Shown in pieces: positions 47,440 to 59,334 of a stretch of 64,000 nt of DNA. Made by a program: the position numbers and the translations under genes. The notes beneath the pieces were generated by a model that did no database searches, had not been told where the DNA came from, and worked only from the letters and a program-made list of their open reading frames with translations. Positions within the stretch are counted from its first letter, which is position 1. Each line of letters begins with the position of its first letter. The DNA comes from Clusia tigrina (lineage: Eukaryota > Arthropoda > Insecta > Diptera > Clusiidae), in NCBI GenBank assembly GCA_920105625.2, contig OV050030.1, positions 81,371,400 to 81,435,399 on the forward strand, read 5' to 3'.

Positions 47440-48770
47440 CTCCTCACCTCACACAGCTTTTGCGAAAACTTATAAAGGCTCAAGCAGGGGTGACGGGTCT
47501 CAGGAAATAAAAAACTGATGGCAGGTTAATATATGACTACAACCATTCTAGACCTAGAGCGGCCATTCTTGTACGTGAAGAACTTAACTTCTTTCCTATT
47601 TCAGAGTTTGTGCAACAGGATCTGGTGACCATCCGGACAGCACAAACATAAATTCTAGGTGTGAGTACCTTTTAGAAATACTTAATAGTGGTAACGAACC
47701 GACCGTCGTGAGCACCATCAGGGGTCAAGTCATTGATCTCACCCTGGCCAATTCTAACTTGTCGTCCGCTATCCTGAACTGGCATATCTCAAAAGAGGTA
47801 TCGGTGTCGGATCATTATCATATAAGATTTCGCCTAGATGCCCTAATTGAGATATGCCAGTTATTTCGTAATCCCAAGGAAAGTAAATTGGATTCGTTTC
47901 GGTTTCACATAAATGATAATGTGAATTGGTCGACTGAACCTATAAAAAGGTACACGAGCTTGAGAGTGATAAGGGAAATTTTCTGAACAACCTCAAAAAT
48001 GCTTCCGAGGAGAATTTCCCGGAAAGACTTAAAAAGTTTCAAAGGGACATTCCCTGGTGGAACAATGTACTCAATACTCTGAGAAACAAATTAAGACAAA
48101 TCTTTAACAAAGCAAAGAGGAAAGGTGACCTATAAAAAGACACTTATTATCTAGAGACACTTATAATCGAGCTAGACGGGGGGAGCATTGCGGGAATATC
48201 TCAGATCTGCCCAAAATGTTTCGCCTTCAGAAACCCCTTCGAAAAAAAAGTTCCAATGGTCTGGGTACCCTCAAGAAAATAGATGGAAACTATGCAAGCT
48301 CTATTGAGGAAATATGTTCCTTGCTCCTGTAAACACACTTTCCTGTCCTTGCCTTCTTCAGAGGGGCTCGGACATAATTACCACTAGTCTGACCAGGATA
48401 ATGAGGTCAATCCTTCTTGCCTGCTTGCCCACATTCCATTAAAATGGAGTGAGGTAAAAGTGGTATTCATATCCAAGGCAGGTAAAACGTCAGTTAAACT
48501 GCCTAAAGCGTATAGACCCATCAGCCTCAACTGCATCATAATTAAAACCATGGTTAAGTTGATACACTGACACATAAGATTAACCGGTTTATGGTAATCA
48601 ATTTGCTTGCCAAGTGGTCAATTCAACAACATATGCTATTCACAGCCTAACAGAAAATATTGAAGAGACTATAAAAGTAAAACAAATATCCCTATGTGCG
48701 TTCTTAGACATCTCAGGAGCTTTTGATAATACTTCAATTTTCATATAATTTATTTAATGAAAGGTGACAT
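47440..48770 (+). pseudogene. LOA-like LINE endonuclease and RT remnant
   Basis: The endonuclease reads YNHSRPRAAILVREELNFFP (about 47540-47600), QVIDLTLANSNLSSAILNWH and EVSVSDHYHIRF (47720-47830), keeping the SDH motif. RT reads WSEVKVVFISKAGKTSVKLP and KAYRPISLNC (48450-48535) and ends with AFLDISGAFDNTS near 48700, the first RT catalytic block. The palm and thumb beyond this are missing, where Jockey ORF1 begins. Stops are numerous. Confidence 0.75.
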
Positions 48771-48774
48771 TACT

Positions 48775-49560
48775 GAAAGTTCAGATTTATGAAGAATGCA
48801 ACCACCTTGTAATAGCATCGTACTTTGATAGAAATAATAAAAGTTACTATACACACCAAAGAAAAGTAATAAGTGACTTGTGGTAGTCTTCCAAGGCGTT
48901 GAATCTGATGTCGATCCGGAAGAAATTCTTGAATATTAGGGTTATTAAGTAAAATCCGTTTATAATATCAAAAATAAAGACTAAGCACTAACCAATATTT
49001 CGAGTAGAATTTGAACTCGATAACATAAATTAAAATATAATAAAAGTTGCCCAATTTATGATATGCGATAAATGTTTCATCACAAAATTACGTGCAGTGT
49101 CTGTTGGTTACGGAGAGTTTCACCATTCGCCGCAATGTACCTCAGGCAAATACATGCGTGTTCGTAAAAAATTAAGTAACTGTGGTGTTAACCACAATCT
49201 GAACTACCACGAATGTCCACTCTATAAAAACCGATAAAAAAAAGCCTTTCCAGCGCCAGGAAATTCGACGCAACTACACTTCTGACCAAGGCCAACTACC
49301 AATAATATGAGGCAGTTACAGAAGAATTTAAATATTTCGTCTGCTACGGCATGTGCACCAACTTTAACACAAATCCAATTAGCAACACCAACCAACAAAA
49401 TCCCGAAGCTAACGAACCTACACAATGTTTAATGACATCATCATGATGGAAAGTCCATGTTGGCACTGGTATATTAATAAGAGAACGAATTAAACACTAC
49501 GCTATTCAAGATTATAAAAAAGAAAACCTGCAGGCCATTTCTATAAAAACTGAATTTCAA
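48775..49560 (+). pseudogene. Jockey-clade LINE ORF1 and ORF2 start, remnant
   Basis: Pieces in order: SYFDRNNKSYYTH then VVFQGVESDVDPEEILEY (48830-48937), a zinc-knuckle region MICDKCFITKL, HHSPQCTSGKYM and SNCGVNHNLNYHECPLYK (49055-49215), and, after an ORF1-like tail, RARIKHYAIQDYKKENLQAI near 49490-49540, which fits the start of the Jockey endonuclease. It lies between a LOA-like LINE and a Mag-like Gypsy element. Both edges are inferred from where the similarity changes. Confidence 0.65.
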
Positions 49561-49564
49561 TCGT

Positions 49565-51115
49565 CGGTCGGAGTCCTACTTAGAACAGCTCAACCAACAT
49601 TTTGTTGCATATAGTGTGTATTCCACTAATAAGCAAACAAGTTTTTTCTTGGCTTGGATAGAAACAGAAATATTTGAGTTATTGAAAAATCTGTTTGGCT
49701 TTCATTTCATTATTTAAAGAATTTGGTTACCCCATCCAAACAATTTATAAAATCACCGTAAACGAAACAAAAGAAGTAAATGGGTTATGTGAAAAATGTC
49801 GAGATGTGTTTCAACCAGCTCTTGGTACCATAAAAGACTTTAAAGCAAGTATTTATTTAAAGCCAACTGCAAACCCAAAATTTTGCAAAAGTCGACAAAC
49901 ACCATTTTCGCAAATGCCTAAATTCATAAAAGGAGTAGAACGACTCACTAGTGGCGGGCTTTGGGTATCAATAAAATTTTCGCAGTGAGCTTCTGTCAAC
50001 TCGCAAATTGCTATTGAGCCATATCCATTGCCTACATTCGAATCAGTGTTTCATTAAATTCGTTGGGGTCAACATTTTTCAAGAATCGATCTCGACGCGT
50101 CAAGCGTTTCCATTAATATCTTTATGGAAGAAAATTTATCTTAATTACAGATCATAAGCCGCTTGTTAGTATTTTTAACTCAAATAATCAATTGCCAACG
50201 ATCACGTCATATCGTTTACAACTCTGGGCTATAACGCTCATGGCTTATCAATACGAAGTAAGGTACCGTTAAACCACTGAACATGGTAATGCAGACGTAT
50301 TATCGCGGTTACCAATTGGTTTCGATGAAAAATTCGACCAAGAAGAAGCATGCTACAACATCACTGAACTAAAACACCAATTGACACCACAACACTAAGC
50401 AAGCACACCGAAACTGATAAAACTCTACAACGAGTTCGATCTTTCGTGGAAAAGAAATAGCCACAGAATCTAAGTTCACAAGATATTGATCTACGCACAT
50501 TTCTCAATCACCGATACGCTTTAACAGAGTATACCCGTATCAGCATTCCTGTTTCCCTGAAACAAAACATTCTGCAACTATTGCATGATGGTAACTGGGG
50601 AGTATCGAGAATGAAGCAGCGAGCCAGACAGCACGTATGGTGGCTCAACATTGACAAATATATAGCTTTACTGACAGAAAGTTGTGACGTATGTAAAGTA
50701 GCTAATCCTGCACCTGTTAAAGATTAGCAAAGCTGGCCAGAAGCTAATCGCCCATGGGAAAGAGTACACATTGACTTTTCTGGACCCATATTCAATTCAA
50801 TGTGGCTTATCTGCATTGACGCTTATTCCCAGTTTTCGTTCGTTACAGAATTATCAACAACTACTACAGCTGATACAACATCTGCCTTAAACGCAATATT
50901 CGAGTTCGAAGGGATTACGGAAACCCTTGTAAGTGATAACGGTCCACAACTAACGGCCGATTCATTCAAAGATTATTGCACGCAACTTGAAATCAAACAC
51001 GTAACTATAGAACCGTTTTATCCTGCTTCGAATGGGTTAGCCGAGAAGTTCGTAAGAGCTTTTAAGACAGCTGTAAAGAAAAACATCCATGATGGCTTTT
51101 AAACACAAAAACTGC
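49565..51115 (+). pseudogene. Mag-like Gypsy gag-pol remnant
   Basis: This is a second Gypsy lineage, unrelated in detail to copies A-D. It has a Gag piece YLEQLNQHFVAYSV and TSFFLAWIETEIFELLKNLF, an RT entry region KCRDVFQPALGTIKDF with YLKPTANPKFCKSRQ (49790-49900), and RNase H end ITDHKPLVSIFN and EHGNADVLSRLPIG (50150-50320). The integrase zinc region is HVWWLNIDKYI...CDVCK (50635-50697), and the core (50800-51102) has LVSDNGPQLTAD and YPASNGLAEKFVRAFK. The middle of RT is deleted. The integrase core is open for 100 codons. Confidence 0.82.
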
Positions 51116-51149
51116 CTTACTCAAATCAACATATCGTTTCGACCTCCAG

Positions 51150-51310
51150 TATCGGTAAAGCATGGCTAGGCGCAAGGCTCGAAATCGTACCTAGGGAGCT
51201 GATCCCTAATAGACATAGAGCGAGTGCATGGATACCTGGCGAAGCATCTGACCATGAGGCTATCTTGGAGATCTTTAGGTGGAGCAATCAGCAGCTCCCG
51301 ACAAAAAATT
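51150..51310 (+). pseudogene. LINE ORF1 DUF4780-like fragment
   Basis: The plus frame reads ARLEIVPRELIPNRHRASAW, then IPGEASDHEAILEIF, a short piece matching the DUF4780-type domain of LINE ORF1 proteins (..A.IP..PS....IL..I). It is isolated between the Mag-like integrase and unassigned sequence. Confidence 0.5.
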
Positions 51311-51897
51311 GAAAGGTGACCAAGTAGAGGAACCAAGATGGAATACCAGGTCAGTAACTTGTGAGGACGGAAATTATGACAGGTATTTTCCGCACACTCA
51401 TAGACCGACTCCTCCTACTATGAATAAGCAAAGACCTACTAACAAAATACATATACAGTGCACAAACATTTCCGACATCACACGAGAGTTGACAATTAAC
51501 AAAAAGGTAAACGCCCCCATGTTAATTACACCAACAAAATTTAACAAAGACGGGAGTGCGCGACAGGCAACGCTCGGCAAGACTCAAGCCGACCCATTAC
51601 ACTAACAAATAGCATCATGAATAAACAATACGAACCGCAGACAACAACAACGACCAAAGCAAACACACAACGCATCCACAGCATAGCGGCTACCACATGC
51701 GCTGTTACTGCGGACATAGCATGAAGACGAAAACGAGAATTCTAAGCATTGGAAGCAGTATAAACGTTTGCTAGGCGTACAACAACAACAACAACTGTAA
51801 ACCGGCAACAAGAACACACCGGTAATTGTTTCAGGCTGCGCTGATTACAGGCGTCAACACTGCGGATCGAGAGGAACCGTGGCAGCCCGTCGACTGA
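51311..51897. other. Unassigned sequence left of Gypsy D
   Basis: An open frame at 51279-51605 has no match I recognise. From 51600 the sequence is CA-rich with (CAA)n near 51779-51796. Joined across the Gypsy D insertion it continues at 62644, where a TATA-like box occurs, so this may be the upstream part of an LTR or promoter that Gypsy D interrupted. Confidence 0.4.
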
Positions 51898-51901
51898 CCA
51901 C

Positions 51902-52406
51902 TGTTGTGAGCTAGAATCAAGCTGCCTGCGCGTAGTGTCTCACAGCATCGACTCCTAACAGATGCCACACATTCTGTGTGATTAGCATGTGTTAAAGTTA
52001 CTTAAGAAAGCACATATTTTTAGGGTGCGAGTATTTAGAATTAATATTACCTATGTAATATTTATTATGTAAACTTTTAGGGTGCTACAGTTTTGCAGTC
52101 GAGCCACCGAAGGGCATTCAAAGTAAGAATGCACCATCAACATTTCAGATTGGCGTAGGTCAGTTGGCTTGACCAACTGACACCAATTAACAGGTGCGAA
52201 ACTGGAACACCAGAAAGGTCAGTTTTTGTATTGTAATTTTGAATTGTAAATAGCATATAAGAGTTAGTATTCTAAGAAATAAAGGCTGGTGATTTTAAAA
52301 ACTAAAAGTGTAATGTAGTGATTTTTACAAAGAGTGATTTAGGCTTTTCAGATACACGCGCGCAGCAGAAGGACGTCCCCCGTCAAACAAGGACAATACC
52401 CCAACA
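51902..52406 (+). repeat. 5' LTR of Gypsy D
   Basis: A 505-bp LTR, TGTTGTGAG to CCCCAACA. A perfect inverted repeat GTCAGTTGG-CTTGA-CCAACTGAC lies at 52159-52181 and is conserved in the family. A TATA-like ATATAAG is at 52255-52261 and AATAAA at 52278-52283, giving a short retroviral-style U3/R arrangement. The 37 bases at about 52336-52372 are missing from the 3' LTR. Confidence 0.96.
52254..52283 (+). promoter_or_regulatory. TATA-like box and polyadenylation signal in LTR
   Basis: ATATAAG (52255) and AATAAA (52278) are 23 bases apart, and this pair is kept in every LTR of the family; in most copies the first reads GTATATAAG. Transcription should start about 25-30 bases after the TATA, and the same AATAAA in the 3' LTR should end the transcript. 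Function is inferred from position. Confidence 0.65.
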
Positions 52407-52409
52407 TTT

Positions 52410-52429
52410 TGGCGCAGCCGGTAGGATCC
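52410..52429 (+). promoter_or_regulatory. Primer-binding site of Gypsy D
   Basis: TGGCGCAGCCGGTAGGATCC begins three bases after the LTR. It is identical to the site in copy A; in copy C only the first 13 bases match. The complement ends in GCTGCGCCA, consistent with a tRNA-Ser-like primer. It is not the tRNA-Lys whose fragment lies in the 3' region of copies B1 and C. Confidence 0.8.
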
Positions 52430-53515
52430 AACGTCGAGTGCCAGGAAAGAAGCACTCCTACGCGGGAATCCACCAACAGGAAACCATCAGGATAACCATC
52501 CCAAAGAAGTTCAATGGAGGGAACGAAAATGGTGAGTATGCTTATAGTAGGACATTCTAGTATCTAAGTGAATTTTGTCGACGATTCTTCGGTGGCCGTG
52601 TGGGCGCTTTTGCGGCGGTCATGCAGAAGAAGCAGCATCGGGGCTGATTAGCCGCTGCGGTTAGGTGACAATAGGTCGATCCAAAAGAAAAATTTTTACT
52701 TACGGTCAGGTTGTATAGGGTTGTTCCACTGAGATTAGGCTCATACTTTTTAATACATTTTGTTTCAGCATTCTCGGGGGATGTGGAGCGTGTCTGTTTA
52801 TTCACGGATTTTGCGTTATTGAATTGCGAACTTGTGTATACCGGTTGGTTTGGTTCGGAAGGAACGTGCCACGGTATAGGGCTCGTACGGTTATGATAGG
52901 GGATTTGTGTTTGTTTGTCGGTAGGGACATTTATACGATTCAATTTATATTGTTTTGAAATCAAAATAAAGATTGATTTAAATATTTGGCATTTTGAGTT
53001 TAGGGTATGAGGTGAAGAGGTGCAGACAACACGTGTTGTTGCATCAAAGTTTTGGAAGTTCGGAAACTACGATTTGCGTAGCAATGTTGAAGAAAACATT
53101 TAAATGCTATTATTATGTGGCGCATACGTTACGGGTTTATTTTTAAATATGGATTCAAATTTCCGGGAATGAATCAAGACACTTTTGCCGGTAAATCAAA
53201 TTTCGGCCTTTTCTATGGATTTTTGGGAGTATTAAAGATGGTGAGAGGAAAACAAGGAGTATCTGTTAAGAAGTCAAGGACCAATTTGCATTGATGGAAG
53301 GACTTAATGGACGCCGGTAGACAGCGGAACTTTGTGATGGAAAACAAGTACAGCAGAATATGTATATAAAGATAGAATATACGGTGGAATGTTTTTTTTT
53401 AATAACTCTGTTTTGAATCATGAAGTAAGATCGAATAAAATATTGTAACAAGTTTTAAGAATTATTAGATTTTTATTTGTAATTGGGATACGCCATCTGT
53501 TCTGGCATTTGGGAT
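52430..53515 (+). other. Gypsy D leader with antisense ORF
   Basis: About 1.09 kb without a sense gene. ATGGTGAGTATG at 52528 resembles a splice donor. On the minus strand, 52557-52964 is open for 135 codons (start MISKQYKLNR, end RRQNSLRY, with CCFFCMTAAKAP). Copy A carries the same antisense frame, extended but frameshifted. No function or homolog is known to me. Confidence 0.6.
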
Positions 53516-55809
53516 ATGACGAAGGAAGCGCAAGGATTACTGCTGAGGCAGGAGCAAATTGGCGAAGCGATTGAAGAACTGGTCCGTAATTTTAAGAAAG
53601 ACGGCAGGTTACGTAAGGACAACGTGTATTACCGCAAGCGAATAACACAGTTACAAAATCTGGGGAGAGAGTTCAACAAAAATCACGGACTGTTGTTGCC
53701 TCACGCAGTTGAGTACGGCAAGGGAAAATATTTTGCGGAAAATTACGCAGACTACATAAATAGTCTGGTCAACGAATGGGCAGATACATTTAGTTTTAAA
53801 TTAGAGGGACTAGGGCAAGAGATTGTGAGTTTGGTTTCGCCAGACGAGGAAATAAGGAACAGATTGAAATCAATACAGTCAGAGGTCAAACTGTTTACTG
53901 GGAAAATAGTTGACCAGTTCGAAGCGAGTACGAGCAGGGAAGAAGCTCAGGAATTGTGGAGGCAGGCGAACGCCGGTGGAGCTGTGTCACCATTAGAAGT
54001 AGCGGATCAAGCCTTAACGGCAATCCAAAAAAGAACAGAAGAAAAGTTGTTCAGTTTTCATAAGAAAACAGAAGATTGGAGAGCACAAAAAGAGTATCTT
54101 GAGAATAAGGTAAAGGAACTTTCTCAGATATTGACGGAAACAGAGGAAGCAGCATCGCTGTTGGAAAAGGAGTGTGCGGCATTAAAAAAGGACGGGCGAC
54201 CAATAGGTCCTCACTGAATAGGGAGAGATCAAAATCAGCATCGGCTGGATTTACACAGACGGTATTGACATTGCCACCGGAAGTGCGCTGGCCGGAGTAT
54301 CTAACACCAGAAGGGATAAACCGTGTGGTAAAGCCCAGATTAGTATTGAGTGAAGAGAGGGAAGCGGGATTTTTGTTTGGCGCATCTGAAATCGGTGTCA
54401 AGCCTTTTTCTCCAGAACGTCCGATAACTAATAAAAATAAGGGATATCCGCCAAAGGAGCCAGAAGCAGTAACGGTACAGGAAAGTCCCAATACTGTGGA
54501 CAGTATTTCGCCTGTACGAACAAACGATCGAAGACTAATTAGTTTGAGTCCGTCATTAATCAATTACCTCTCAGATCCGGGAGAAGTGAATCTAGGAACC
54601 ACCCATAAAGATAGCGCTCAAGTTTTACCGGTCATAAGTAAAACAAAAATACTCAAAATGTACCTGTGTTTACTGGTGCAGCTTCAGAAGATTTAAGGTC
54701 AGAAGTTAACAGATTCATTCAAGGTTGTGAGCCAGCAAAGCGAAGCATAAGCCCTGATGAGTTGCAGGATTTCTTCGACTGTGTTAAGCAAAGGTTATTT
54801 GGAGACGCGTACAACCTTGTGTTGCCAAAGCAATTCGCCAGTGTGGACGAGCTTTACGGTCTTATAAGGAGAACTTATCTGAAGGAGAGATCTTTGGAAG
54901 ACATAACCCAAGAAATAAGAATCGGGAAGCAGCTGGCAAGTGAAGACATACGTGCCTTTGCCAGGCGTTTAGAGTCACTTAAGATGATGGCCCAGGAAAT
55001 AATCAGGAATAAGTACAATGGCATTGGAGATACAGCGTTATTACACGAAGTTGACGAGTCGGTGTTGACAACTTTCGTGGTGGGGCTCCGCAACTCCGTT
55101 CTAAAGATTCATATGCTGAATAGCAGAACAGGATCTCTGGAGGAATTAGTAGAAGAAGCGATTAGAGCACAAGTTCTCGTGGAACGGAGTACGGCTGGGT
55201 TAGGTGAGGTACACATGTTGGAAAATAGACAGGACATGTTAACCGCCGCTGCCGTGAACAGAGATGGAAGTAATTACGTCCCAAACATATACAGAGGAGC
55301 ATATAATCCCGGTGTCTCCGACAACAGAGCCGCGAATCCGAGAAATCCGTACAGGGGGTTTGTACAGAGGGCACCCACATGTTCGTTCTGCCGTAAGCAA
55401 GGTCATACAAGGGATGAGTGCATTACACGCAAAAACACGCCCTATTGTATGGAGTGCCAAACATATGGTCATGAGGCAAGTAGACAGTGCCATGGAGACA
55501 CAGAATGGAATCAGAGTAAAAGGCAGCCAGCTACGAGGCGCCCGGTTCCACCCTTGAGGGACAGCAGGGGTAACTTCAGTAGTCCCAGAGTTAATTCAAC
55601 AGAAGATATTAACCAAGGAAGAAATCCTTTCAAAACTAGGAGTGTTCAGCAGCAACCAAATTGGAAGTCCAGAAGTGAACCAAGGATACGCAACACCCAA
55701 CAGGGGTTGAGATGCTTCTCATGTGGACGAATCGGCAATGGAATGCAGGGAAAGACAATCCCAACAAAAGAACCAGGGAAACTTCCAGCGGCCCAGTCGA
55801 GGCCAATAG
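53516..55809 (+). pseudogene. gag: Gypsy D gag with two frameshifts and a knuckle deletion
   Basis: Start ATG 53516 (MTKEAQGLLL). The frame to 54217 holds the Lys/Glu-rich N-terminal half. A 1-base loss near 54190 (in an A-run) and a 37-base deletion near 54659 shift the frame twice; copy A is intact at both. From 54666 it is open: capsid-like region, knuckles CSFCRKQGHTRDEC and CMECQTYGHEASRQC (55378-55490), then CFSCGRIGN where 8 bases are missing. That deletion destroys the last knuckle and fuses gag directly to the protease frame. Confidence 0.9.
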
Positions 55810-55818
55810 ACTGGAAAG
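55776..55818 (+). promoter_or_regulatory. Candidate -1 frameshift site, Gypsy D
   Basis: GGGAAAC at 55776-55782 is followed by a 7-base spacer and a GGCC/GGCC stem with 7-base loop, as in copy C. The original gag stop is TAG at 55807-55809. In this copy the upstream 8-bp deletion has already placed translation in the pol frame, so the site is by-passed. Confidence 0.6.
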
Positions 55819-56813
55819 CCAAAAGAAAGGAAGTAATAATAAGGCCGGAAGTACGTGGGACTAGTAATGTAGGAACAGTCCAGGAGAAGGAGGAGCAAGA
55901 GGCTCTCCAGTATCACGAAGAGTTAGGGAGTGGATACACGTCCATATTGGGAACAAAAGGAGGTTGCTTCGCTATGAGCAGGATAGGTGATGCTTTCATC
56001 GAGATACCCTGCAAGGAATCAGCTAGTGGAAAGCTAGTGCTATTAGTAGATTCAGGGGTGGACACTAGCCTCGTAAAATCTAGTGTTTTACGGAAGGGGC
56101 TAGACATTGATCAAATGGACTTAAGAACGCTTAACGGAGCGTTTGGAGGGTGCATTAGGACATTGGGGTCGCTCAGAATAGGGCACAGTGGAGTTAAGGG
56201 TATGAGTTTTAGAATGCACGCAGTGGAAGTCGATACGAAAGGTACCCCGGCTGATGGGATAATTGGCCGCGATAATCTTTGGGGACGCACCATACTGGAT
56301 GCGCTCGACAAGCAGTTATCATTCTATGATAACAATAAGCATAGAATCCTTACTTTTCCATTAATGTCATGGCAGGAAGGAACCGTGACTAGGGTTAAGA
56401 AGTGTGGTATGGAGGTAGTAAACGGAAGGTCAACCAGAGTAGTTACTATGCATGTAAATACGAAACTTAGGACTGTGGTTTTGCACAAGCAGCAGCTAGC
56501 GGAGGGCGTATATATGGGAGAAACCATAACGCACGTTGACAAAGGTAAGGTGTACGCTTGCGTACTCAACGCATCGGAAAAGGACTACCTGATGGATGAG
56601 GATTTTAGGCCCAAGTTCACTAGTTATGATAATTTTAAGGAACCGAATTATGGATCGGTGAATCAGATTAAGCAGGTAGATATAAGAAAAAGAATGGAGA
56701 GGGTGCTAGAATCACTGAGGTTAGACCCAAGCGTAAATTTAGAAGAAAAGGCATCAATAGAGGCCACTTGTACGTCATTCCATGACATTTTTTGCTGGAA
56801 GGAGACCAGTTGA
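55783..56813 (+). pseudogene. pro: Gypsy D protease and RT entry region
   Basis: The frame continues from the fused gag. The aspartic protease active site is LVLLVDSGVDTSLV, with Asp-Ser-Gly at 56049-56057 (copy C has DSGADTSL), and the flap/second strand region GIIGRDNLWGRTILD lies near 56255-56300. The protease would cut the Gag-Pol polyprotein. The frame ends at 56813 because one T/A is lost near 56790 in SFHDIF; copy C continues into RT there. Confidence 0.85.
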
Positions 56814-56819
56814 CATATA

Positions 56820-58250
56820 CACCAGAGGTAGAGCATGAAATACCTACTAGAGTGGATCAACCACCAATTAACCAGAAGCAATACAGATAGCCTCAAGCTC
56901 ACAAAGATGAGGTAAATAGGCAAGTGGGAGGAATGTTAAGAGATAACATAATTTCACCGAGTATCTCGCCTTGGAATTCACCAATAATTTTGGTACCAAA
57001 GAAGGGAGGTGCTCAGGGTCAGAAGTGGAGAATGGTCGTTGATTTTAGGAAATTGAACGACGCCACTATCAACCAGGTGTTCCCGATACCAAGGATAGAA
57101 GAGATACTGGATCAATTGGGACACAGTAGATACTTTTCTACACTTGATTTAGCGAGTGGCTACCACCAAGTCCTGGTGGATACCCAAGATAAGCAGAAAA
57201 CCGCGTTCAGCACCGGTTTGGGGCATTATGAGTTTAATAGAATGCCGTTTGGATTAACAGGAGCACCGGCTACCTTCCAAAGGCTAATGAACCATGTGCT
57301 AACAGGCTTGCAAGGGTTAGATTGTTTTGTGTATCTCGATGATATTGTAATTTATGGGAAGAACTTGCAGCAGCATTCGCAACGCTTGTGCAAGGTGCTC
57401 TAGAAATTACGAGAACACAATTTGAAATTGAACTCGGAGAAGTGTCAATTTTTGCGAAGAGAGGTGGTTTATTTAGGCCATCGTTGCACAGAAACAGGAG
57501 CACTGCCTGACCCGCAGAAGGTGGAATGCGTTAAAAATCTAGCGATTCCGAGAAACAGAAAGGAAGTGCAAGCATTCCTAGGACTAGTGAACTATTATAG
57601 AAAGTTCGTGGAAGGACTAGCCGGAATTGCCTTGCCAGTCAACAAGTTGCTACGAAAAGAGGAAAAGTTCGAATGGACAGAGAGATGTCAGCAAGCATGC
57701 GAGAGGCTAAAGGAGATAATTAGCTCGCCACCAATTTTGGCGTACCCCGACTTTGAGCAAACTTTTTTGTTGACCACTGATGCTAGCAATGAAGCATTAG
57801 GGGCAGTATTGTCACAAGGGGAAGTCGGTAATGACCGACCAATAGCATTCGCAAGCAGAGCGCTTAGCGAAACGGAGAAGAGATACTCCACAATAGAGAA
57901 GGAATATCTAGCCATAGTGTGGGCTACGAAGAATTTTAGGGCATATCTGCTAGGACGCCCATTTAGGATATACACTGATCACCAGCCGTTGAGAGGCATA
58001 ACCAATTTGAAATACCAAACGTCTAGGCTAGCTAGGTTCAGACACAAATTGTCTGAGTATGATTTTGAAATCATATACAAACCTGGGAAAAAGAATCTGA
58101 ATGCGGATGCACTCAGCAGAATACCTCAGGCACAGAAGGTATCAGTAGTGCAAACGAGGGCCAAAGCTCGGTCAGATAAGGAGAAGGCCGGGAGAATTCA
58201 AGGGGATAAAAATGATGCTACAAGAGATGTTAGCAATGCGGGTTTCGATG
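56820..58250 (+). pseudogene. pol: Gypsy D reverse transcriptase and RNase H
   Basis: RT motifs are intact in sequence: SPWNSPIILVPKK, WRMVVDFRKLN, FSTLDLASGYHQV, MPFGLTGAPATFQR and FVYLDDIVIYGK with the YLDD box at 57332-57343. RNase H has [17 protein letters not shown] (57767), [24 protein letters not shown] and NADALSRIP (58100). Two nonsense codons, TAG at about 56887 and TAG at 57401-57403 (CAG in copy C), interrupt the otherwise open frame. Enzymatically the domains look competent apart from these stops. Confidence 0.9.
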
Positions 58251-58289
58251 CCAATGAACAAACAGCCAGTAGTGTGGAATGGGTGGAGG

Positions 58290-59334
58290 ATAGAAAAGAT
58301 ATACAGGTTGTGTTAAAGGGTTTCCATGATTCACCTCTAGGTGGACACCAGGGATTCTGGAAAACCCATGACAGAATTAAGCGAGTATACGGATGGAAAG
58401 GTATGCTCCGAGATATTAAAAAATATATAAAGAGTTGTCCGAAATGTCAGGCCAACAAAAGTTCAAGGCTAACAAAGATGCCAATGGTGTTAACTGACAC
58501 ACCAAAACAACCATTTGATAAAGTTCATATGGATATTGTAGGTATTTTACCTGAGACAGTTTCGGGAACATTTTGACGTTCCAAGATGATTTCTCAAAGT
58601 ATATGGCGTGCGTGGCTATACCCGATGCTGAAGCAGGTACGGTGGCCAAGGCTTTCTTTGATGAAATAATAGCACGATACAACATACCTAAGGTTTTGAT
58701 AGCCGACAATGGTTCTAATTTTGTATCGAAACTGTTCTCGGAAACATGTAAAATGCTGGGAATCAAGAAGTTGCACATAACACCATATCATCCACAGGCG
58801 AATGGCTCACTGGAACGTAGTCATCGACCTCTGGCCGAGTACTTGCGCAGTTTTGCCAAGGAAGACGGCTCGAATTGGGATCAATGGTTAACCACTTCAA
58901 TGCATGTACACAATAATACGGTACATGTATCAACGAAGCAAACTCCGTTCAGGACGCTCTACGGGTTTGATTTTAATATGCCAGCAAATCTGAAGCGCAA
59001 ATGTGCGCCAGTGTACAATGCTGATGACCCGAATAAAGTGCAAAAGTATCAGCTACAGCGAGCGCACGAGTTGGTCAGAGAAAACCAGGATTGTGCTAAA
59101 CGAGTAGCCAGGGAAGCCTATAACAAGGTACTAAACCCAGTCGTTTTTAACGTGGGTGATCAAGTACTCATGAAGAATCAGGCTATTAGAAACAAATTCT
59201 CACCTGTGTGGATAGGTCCGTATGTAGTAGCAGAGATCCGAAGCCCAGTTACAACAGTCGTAACCATTAAGGGCAAAAATAAAAAGCTACATAATAATTT
59301 GTTGAAATTATTCCACGTTAGACCACACAACTAG
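58290..59334 (+). pseudogene. Gypsy D integrase, one frameshift
   Basis: The N-terminal zinc domain HDSPLGGHQGFWKTH...CPKCQAN (58327-58457) and first catalytic Asp (VHMDIVGILPE) are in the RT frame. A 7-base deletion after ETVSG at 58570 shifts the frame. The rest (58573-59334, 253 codons) is open: second Asp in IADNGSNF, Glu in NGSLERSHRPL, and a C-terminal GPY/F module NKFSPVWIGPYVVAEI. The stop TAG follows FHVRPHN. No env follows. Confidence 0.92.
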
